From the NCBI RefSeq assembly GCF_036346295.1, contig NZ_CP107821.1, positions 1-64,000 on the forward strand: a stretch of DNA of 64,000 bases, in the 5' to 3' direction. The position numbers and the translations under genes were made by a program. Of the stretch, positions 51,501-60,500 are shown piece after piece (position 1 is the stretch's first letter; each line of letters opens with the position of its first letter). Origin of the DNA: Streptomyces sp. NBC_00536. GTDB lineage: Bacteria; Actinomycetota; Actinomycetes; Streptomycetales; Streptomycetaceae. The notes below the pieces were generated by a model, which had not been told where the DNA came from, did not search any database, and saw only the letters and a list, made by a program, of their open reading frames with translations.

Positions 51501-54500
51501 CGGTCTTCCTCCTGGTTCTCGGCCTCGGCCTGGGGTTCCTGCTGTCCGACTTCCTGGTCCCTGCTAACCGAGTCGTCCGCTGTGTCGCTGTTGTGTCGTT
51601 CGGCATCGCGTTCATCGTGGTTGGAGACGAGGAAGGCAATCGCCTGATCCCTGTCGTAAAAGTCAGACTGACGACGGTTGCTGGCGTACGCCTGCCAGAA
51701 GCCGCCAAAGCGATGGATCCCGCCGACGTCCTCTCCATCGGCCCTGACCCGGAACTCTTCGCTGTCGGCGTTGGGTTGCGACCGGTCGGTCTCGTGCAGC
51801 TCGGCACGCGCCACCAGGGCGTTGATCCGCTCTTCGCCACCCAGCGACTCCCTGTCGCGGGCGTGGGCATCCGCGCGCTGCTCTCGGTGCTTCTTGAGGG
51901 CCTCCAGATTCTTGCGCACCCAGTGAGGTGTGTGCGCGGTGTCGGGGAGATCCGGAGCATCTTCGGCCAGCCACCGCTCCGATTCCTCGATCCAGCGGTT
52001 GAGCCGGTCTTCGGAAACCTCCCGCGGGTGCGCCGGGAAGTGGAAAGACGGGCCGCGAGCAATATTGAGCAGCGGCGAGTCCTTCGCGAGTGCCTGAGCA
52101 GCCGCGTCCTTGGTGGGATACACGGTGCCGCTCGGCTTGCCGTCCTCTCCTACGACCTGCCACTGGTCGCGCTTGCCCTTGATGTCTCCCGCCCAGTTGT
52201 CGTCCACGTAGACGCGGGCTCGACCCCGCTCCGTGTCGGAAACATCCCAACGAGGCCGCAGGCGCGGATCAAGGTGAGACGCCATGAGCCGCTCAGCCTC
52301 GGCCTGAGGGATCTGGTCGGCGCTGTGCAGGAACCGGATCTTGGGGCGCGCTCCGCTCTCGTGCGCGGTCGCGATAGCCACGGCCGCATCTCGGGTGGGG
52401 TCCGGCTGCACGTACCGCCCGTGGTCCCACTGGCCCCCAGAGCCGGAGAAGAAGCGGTCGGCAACGGATCCGCCCTCCTGGTCGTACGCTCGCCAAGAGC
52501 CGTTGGCATCGTTCAGCCTGCCGATGGGCTTGCCGTCGAGGTAGACGACGCGCTCGACCTGGTTGCCGCGCATATGGAGCTCGCCAACTTCGAGAGGCTT
52601 GCCGTTGTGCTCGCCAACCCTCTCGCGCTCGTCTTCCGCACCCTTCCATCCGAGGGTGTTCGTGTGCTGCTCGCCTTCGTCTTCGCCGCCCGAAAGCAGG
52701 GCCGGGGCGGGTGCGGGCATCCGCTCCACTTTCCCGTCCAGCAGGATCGTTACGGCGTTGCGCGGGGACGGGCTCTCGCCTTCCGCACCGATGTAGAGGC
52801 GCCACGCCTTGATGCGCTTGCGGTCTCTAGAGGCCGTGACCTGCTTGGGTTCGGCAAGGAGGAAGCCGCTGCGGACGACCGGGTTGCCTGCTGTGTTTTG
52901 CGTCTGTACGCGGACGTAGTCGCCGGCCGACACCTGCTCGGGATCAAGGAGTTCGACGTCCTCGCCGTCCGCCTTGCTGTCCGTTGCGAGGGCATCGTTC
53001 AGTGCGCCGCGGTCCGATTCGGAAGGGCTGGAAGGCTGGTCAGTCGATTCCCCTTCGGCGTCGGGCTCGGGGGTCGGAGTAGGCGTTTCCTCGGGCTGCG
53101 CTGCGTCGGCCGGGGCATCGCCCGCGTCCGCCGGCTGCTCAGCGGCATCGTCGGCCTGACCGGTTGAGGAAGACTCCTCCGTACCGTCAGCGGCCGGGAC
53201 GCCGTCGGGCTCGGACTGGGCCGGCTCGCTGGTCTTGCCGTTGTCCGGGGCCGTTTCCCTGGTGAGCCCGTCGAGATCGGCCCGTACCTGCTCGGGGTCG
53301 AGCGTGACCTCGCTCTCGGAATCTTTGCCGTCTGTCGCATCGGAGGCCGGGGCCGGCAGGCTGTCCCGCTTGTCCCGGTGCTTGGGCAGGTAGGCGTCGA
53401 TCGCGTCCGCGAGTTCGCGCAGGGGCGCCTCCACCGCCTGCTCGTCGTCATCGAAACTGTCCCGCAGCAGTTCAATGCTTTCACGGGCGTCCAGGAGGCG
53501 GCGCTCCGTGGTGTCGTACTCGCCGTCGTTCATGGCGGCTACGGCGTCCAAGACGGCGCGGCGAATGAGCTTGATGCCGTCGGGGACGCGGTCCCCGGTA
53601 CCCCAGGTCTCGATCCCCGTCTTGTGCAGGCGGGTTTCTGCCGCGTCCACGGTGTGCAGCTCGGCGTGCAGGTCGACCAAGGCGTTCGAACCGGCCTGCG
53701 GCTCCTCCTCGGCCGTCTGCCCGGCGTCCTGGTCGGGCTGGTCGACAGCCGACACGGACGGCTCCCCGGCGTCCTGCTCGGGCTGCCCGGCGTCCGGCGC
53801 GGACGGTTCTTCCTCCCGCAGGGCAGCAAGCTCACTGCTCACCTGCTCGGGGTCCAGTACGGTCTCGCCGCGCTCCTCGCGGGCACGCTGTACCTTCTCG
53901 CGCTTCTCGCGCTCCTTGGCGGCCTTCTTCGCTTCGGCGTCCGGCCACAGGATGCGGGGGCGGCCCTTCTCGTCCGTGCTGATGGACGGCGGGGCCGGCG
54001 TGCGGGGCAGGAGGTCGGTGTCCTGCGCGGCCGCGGGGTCGTCAATGTCGCCGGAGTCCTCGCCCGCGGCAATGCGGGCCTCACGGAGCTGGTGCTCCAG
54101 CTGCTCCAGGCGGGCGGCCTTCTCCTTCCCGGCTTCCGGGCTGCTGACCTGGCGGCTCTGCTCGCGGATGATGGCGCTGACGAGCTTGGAGCGGCGCTCG
54201 GCGGCCTCCAGCTCGGCTGCCTGCTCGAAGGGCCTCTTCACGCGCTCGCGAGCGGTGGCTGCGGCGCGCTCTTCCTGGCGGAGGTGGCTCTGCGCGCGGA
54301 CGATCTTCTTCTCGACATCGGCAAGGGAGTCTTCGAGGCGCGTGATGCGCAGGTTCGACTCCGTTCGGAGGTCTTCCTCCGTGTAGGTGTGGCGGCTCTG
54401 GGGGACGTCCGGGATGCTGATGTCCACCTGGTGCACACGGCCGTGGTTGTCCCAGGACATGCGGTACTTGGCGGTGACCTCGATGCCGCCGACCCGGCCG

Positions 54501-57500
54501 ATGACGGTCGGTGGCCGGCTGTCGCGCGGGTCGTTCTGTCCCTGACGAAGTACGGCGAGGGCGGCGGTGGCCAGGGCCTTGGAGGCCTCGTCGCGCTTGG
54601 TGAAGTCGGTGTTCCCGATCGTGGCGTTGAAGTCGTCGCCACGGGTGTTCTTCTTCCGCTTCACGACGTCCTGGAGCTGGGCGACGAGCTGGTCGGTCGC
54701 CTTGCTCAGCCGCTCGGTGGCCTGGATCGTGGACTTGTAGCCCTCAATCGTCCGCTCGTGGCCCTTGAGCTTGCGCTTGAGGATCGCGAGGGAGGCCTTG
54801 ACGTTCGCCTGCTCCAGCAGGTGCGGGTTGCCGGTGGAGATTGCGGTGACCTGCTCGGCGTTGAACACGCCGTCGGGGATGTCCTCGACGGTGCGGTCGG
54901 TGAGGTTGCCCTTCATGAGCTGGCGGATGAACTTCGCCTTGCGGGCGACGGTCTGCCAGGAGAAGCCGTCGAAGGACTGCTCGGTGACGTACTGGAAGAT
55001 CGCCACCTCGGGGTTCATGTTGCCCTGGCGGATGATGCGGCCATTGCGCTGTTCGAGGTCGGCGGGCCGCCACGGGCAGTCGAGGTGGTGCAGTGCCGTC
55101 GCGCGGAGCTGGACGTTGGTTCCCGTGCCCATCTTCGCGGTGCTGCCGACGAGCACGGCGATCTTGCCGGTCCGGGCGTCATGGAACAGGCGCGCCTTCT
55201 CCGCGTCGTTCTTGGCCTCGTGGATGAAGCGGACCTTGTCGGCCGGAACGCCCCGCTCGACCAGCAGCTCCTTCAGTTCCTGGTAGGCGGGGAACGGGGA
55301 CTCGGCCAGCTCGTCCATGCTGGCCGGGCTGTCGCCCTTCTTCCCCTTCTTCTTGGCCTTGCCCGGGTCCTTGGGCGTGCCCATGTCCAGGAAGACGATC
55401 TGAAGGCCGCCGGGCGTACCGTGCGGGGTCGGGTTGTTCTTCGAGGTCGGGTAGACCGCGTCCTTCGTGTCCTCGTAGATCCGCCGGATGTTATCGGCGG
55501 CCGTGGAGAGCTTGAGGCCCTTCTCGTCCAGGCCGACCATCCGCGGGTCGAGAGAAACCTTTCTGCCGTCCGAGCTGATCTTGAGCATGTTGTCGACGCG
55601 CGGGTCGATGTCGCCGCCCTTGACGGCGCGGGCCCGCGCGGCGAGCTGGTCCTGGTAGGCGAGCATCTGCTCCGTCGGCTCGACGGAGATCGTGATGGCC
55701 TTGCCGCTGGCGACGTCGGGGGTGTCGAGGTACTCGGCGAGGTCGTCGCTGTTCTTGACGTCCGCGACCGTCTTCCAGATCCGCAGCAGCTCGGGCATGT
55801 TGCGGAAGGCCGCGAACCGGGAGACCTCCTTGAATCCGGAGCCGTCCGCGGCAAGCTCGACGCCCGAGACGATCTTTCCGTAGGTGGAGGCGAACTCGTC
55901 GAAGTCGCGGACCCTGGCGGCTTCCAGGAGGTCGGGCCGCAGGTAGCGCAGCATGGTGTGCGCCTCGGTCACGCTGTTGGAGATCGGCGTGGCGGTGGCG
56001 AAGGTGACGACGCGGCCCGACTTGGTGTTCCTGCGCAGGTACTCCAGCTTCATGTCGAGGTCGGAGGCCCTGTTGGAGCCCTCGATCCCGGCGCCGGGGA
56101 TCCCGGAGTTCGTGGAGAGGTTCTTGTAGTGGTGGGCCTCGTCCACGACCACGTAGTCGATGCCGGTGTCCTCGAAGTACAGGCCGGCGGTGTCCTTCGA
56201 GGCCTCGATCTTCGCGGTGATCTTCGCTTCGAGCTTGCGGAGCCGGTTCTGGATCTCCTTGACCATCCGGGAGTCCGTACGGACACCCGGCTTGTCGGCC
56301 TGGTCCTGCTCCTTCTGCCGCTCCAGCGCCCGCTTGAGGGCCTTGGCCTCGCGCTTGATGTATTCGAGCTGGACCTCGGGTCGCATCGGGATGGACTCGA
56401 AGGCGTTCTGGGTGAGGATCACCGCGTCGTAGTCGCCGGTGGCGACCCGGGCGATGAACTCGCGGCGCTTGCGGCCCTGGAGGTCTTCGCTGGACGCGGA
56501 CAGGATGCGGCCGTTGGCCGCGGACTCCGGGTACAGCTCCGCGAACTCGTCGGTGAACTGCTGAAGCATGTGGTTCGGGACGACCATGGCGGCCTTGTTG
56601 ATCAGGCCCAGGCGCCGGAGCTCCATCACGCCCATGGTCATCTCGGCCGTCTTGCCTGCGCCGACCTCGTGGGCCAGCAGGACGGCCGGTTCGTTGACCA
56701 TCCGCGCTACGGCGGCGTGCTGATGGGGGTGCGGCTTGAACCACTCGGCCAGGCCCGGCATCGTCCGGCGCTGCCCGTCGTACGAGCGGAGAGCCAGGTT
56801 GTTGTGCGTGTAGTTGTAGGCCCGCTTGATGGCGTCGGAGCGCTCAGGGGTAGCCCACAGCCAGTCCTGGAACTCCTCCCGCATCTCGTCGGCTTTGGTC
56901 TGCGCGGCGGCGGTGGCTTCCTCGTCCAGGTAGGTCTTGCCGCTCTCGTCCTGGTAGGTGACGCGGATGCGGCCGTTGGTCAGGATGGTCTCGGCGAGCT
57001 TGACCGCATTGAAGCCGGGCACGCCCCAGACCTGCTGCGCGACCCTGCCCTTCTTGATGCTGTCGGGGGCGTCCACCTTCCACAGCGAGCCGCCCTGGTA
57101 GCTGACGGTGACCAGGTTGGTGTTGAGTCGCTCGCGGAGGAACTGCTGCACGGGGCCGGCGCCGAGCCAGGACGCGCCCAGGGGCGCGTCGATCTCGCCG
57201 GGGGAGATGTCCGGCGGCAGGACGGCTTCGAGCTGCTTTACGTTGATCTCGAAGCGGGCGTCCTCGCCGGCGAGGGCCTGGGCCTCCTCCAGCCGCTTGC
57301 GGACGTTGCCCGACAGGTAGTCGGCGGCCGGGATGAGGTCGCCGCCATTGTGGGGCTCGAAGACGAGCGGGTACTCCTGGCCGGTGTCCGGGTCGACGGA
57401 GCGCGCGGCCAGGAGCTTCTCCCGGGCCGCTTCCGGACTGAGGCCCATGACCTTGCCCAGGGCCTCGCCGTTGAGGGTGGGGTGCTGCTCCATGACGATC

Positions 57501-60500
57501 GCCATGGCGTCTTCGGGCGAGCTGGCCCGCTCCGCGATGGAGCGGTGCTTGGCCTGCCGCTTGGTGAAGATCGCTGCGGGGGTGCTCGTGCCGGTGTTCG
57601 CGTCGAAGGAGTCCAGCGACAGCAGGATCGCCATCGTCGGGTCCTTGGTGAGCAGGCCGCCCATCGGAGGGCGCTTGCGGTACGCCTTCTCCACGGCCGC
57701 GCCGGTCTCCGGGTCCGTGGACTTCCGCTTGGCCCACTCGAACCGGTTCAGCGACCCGAACTTGGCGTGGTACTTGTCGTAGCGGGCCTTCAGGTCCCCG
57801 CGGAGCGTCTCGATGAGCTGCTCGTCGGCGTCCGCCCGGCCTTCCTCGGCGACCAGGGCCTTGAACGAGTCGCGCAGGCCCAGGAGCTGGCGCGCCTCCT
57901 CCGCCTGGGTGCTCGGCACGTCGTAGGGGCGGATCATGCCGTCGCGAACCTGCGTGAACGTGCCGTCGGGGGCGACCTCTACGTGCCCGTCGATGCGGTT
58001 GGACCCCTCGGGCAGCAGCTCGACCTTGCGGCGCTCACCGGTCTCCGGGGTGTACGACAGCCCGGAAGCCTTTGCCCGGCTGACTGCCTTCTTGAGGGCC
58101 TTGTCGAGGGAGGCGTCCAGGTCACCATCGCCGACGACGCGCAGCTCGCCCGGCCCGTACATGCCGTGGCCGACTTCCATCTCGCCGAGCACGTTCTGCG
58201 GGTTGTCCAGGAAGTACGGGTTGACGTGGACGTCCGGCGCGAGGAGCTTCTCGGCCTCATCGTCCGGCTGGCCGGGGAGGTCTTCGACCTTCACCGAGTG
58301 GACCCAGACCGGCGGGTCGTCCTTCTTGCGCTGCTCGGGCGGCTTCACCTCGCCGTTCCGCAGGCGGCCCGACGTGTACTCCTTGTCCTTCTCCCGGCGC
58401 CGGAAGATGAGCAGGTCGGTGACCACGTCGGTGCCGGCCGTGCGACGGTGCGCGCCGGTAGGCAGGCGGATCGCGCCGACCAGGTCGGCCTTACGGGCCA
58501 TCTCCATGCGGGCGTCTTCGGCACGGGGCGTCGAGCCGTCCATGGTGTAGCGGGAGGTGACGACGGCGACCAGGCCGCCGGGGCGGGTCAAATCCAGGGA
58601 CTTCAGGATGAAGTGGTTGTGGATGTTGTGGCCGCCCTTGTTGTGGCGGAGGTCCACGACCTGGTAGTCGCCGAAGGGGACATTTCCGATGGTGAGGTCG
58701 AACGTGCCGTCGGCGGCCCGGGTCTTCTCGAAGCCCTCATTGCGGACGTCCGCCTGCGGGTAGAGCGCCTTCGCGATGCCCGCGGTGATCGGGTCCAGCT
58801 CGATGCCGGTCATGTGCGCGCCCTCAGGCGCGTGACCGATGAAGTTGCCGGAACCGCTGCCCGGCTCCAGCACGTTGCCGCCGTCAAAGCCGAGCTCGCG
58901 CACGGCCTTCCACACGGCCTGCACCATGGACGGGTCGGTGTAGTGGGCGTTGAGGGTGTTGCCCTCGGCGGCTTCCCACTCGTCGTCGGTGAGAAGGGCG
59001 CGGAGCTTCTTCTGGAGCGGCTCGAACTCCGGCTTCGGGTTCGGGACGAAGACCTGCGGGGTCGCGCCCCAGCCCGACCAACGGGCCAGGGTCTCCTGCT
59101 CGGCGGCGGTCGCGGGCCGGTTCTCGGTCTCCAGTCGGCGCAGGACTTCGATGGCGGCGATGTTCGCCTTGACGCGAGCGGCCACGCCGGAGGGGACGAG
59201 ACTGCGCCCGTCCTCCGGCGGCTGGAACTGCGGGGCGGTCTGTTCCTGCTCGCGGGAGCCGAAACCTACACGGCTGCGATCCTCGGCAGGCTCACCCTCG
59301 GCATCTCCAGATCCTCGGTCCCCGGCTCCTTCTCCAGGCTGTACACCATCTCGTGCAGCGCCTTCTCCCGCGCCCGCATCGTCGCCATGTTCACGCTGCC
59401 CATCGCCTCCCGGAAGTCCATCCCCGGAGCCGTCTCCTCCCGGAAGCCGTCCCGGTACTCCGCGATCAGCTCCTCGATCTCCGCGCTGATCTGCGCGAAG
59501 AACGTCTCCGGCGGCGTCGTCTCCGCCAGCTCGGCCAGCGCCTCCGGCCGGTACGTCGTCCAGAACGCCTTCACCAGCGCCTTGTACCCGCTCACCCTGC
59601 TCCTCCTGGTTGTCGCGCGGCTGGCCGGCGGCCTGCTGCGGGGTCACATCATCACTCGGCGCGGGGGCGCCCGCACTGTCCCGGGTGCCTTCGCGCTCTT
59701 CCGTACCGGCGGCAGGCGCGGGCCTGCCGAACCGTGCGGCCTGGCTGTCGTTCATGCCGCGCTCGCGGTCGAACTGGCCGGCGAGCAGCCAGATCGCAAC
59801 GTTGGAGGGCTGCCCGTCCTTGTCACGGAAGGCGGCCAGCTCCTTCGCCACGTCCGGGCTGCCCCAGTCCAGGGTCCGGCCGTCTCCATCGCGAAGGTTG
59901 CTGCCCAGGTAGAGGGCGAAGCGGTCCGCGGTCTCCTGGTCGGGGAAGTTGCCGTAGCGGCCGAGGCGGTGGGGACCCAGCCCGGACATGCGGCGCCCAG
60001 AACCGGCCGTCATCACGGTGAAGCGCCAGTCGTCGCTGCGGCTGGTGTCCTCCACGATGGCGAAGCCGTGGTGACTGGCCAGGTGAATCCGCAGTTTCGG
60101 ATCGTTCGCCATGCGGCGCAGTGCCTCGGCCTGCGCCTTCTCGGTGTCCTCCCCAGCGGGGTTCTGGTCGCCGCCGCGCTTCCAGAACTCGCGGAGCTCC
60201 TCGGAGTTGCGGGGGCGGCCGCGCTCGTCGCCGGCCGCCTGCTTCGGGCCGACGTGGCCTACGGCGACGTTCCCGGCCGGGGCGCCGGTGCGCTCGGTGA
60301 CCTGCCGTGCGGCCTGTGCCTCCGGGGACGGCGAAGTTGCGGGCTTCGTCCTGGCGGTGGCCCCCTCGCGCTTCTTGGCGGCCCGCTCGGCGAACGCCTG
60401 CGAAGACTCCTTGGCCAGGCGCCCGGCCATGGCCCGGCCTTCGGGGGTGGCGAGGCGCTTGAAGGAGTCGGGGTTGTTCCAGTCGATCGGTTCGCCGTCG

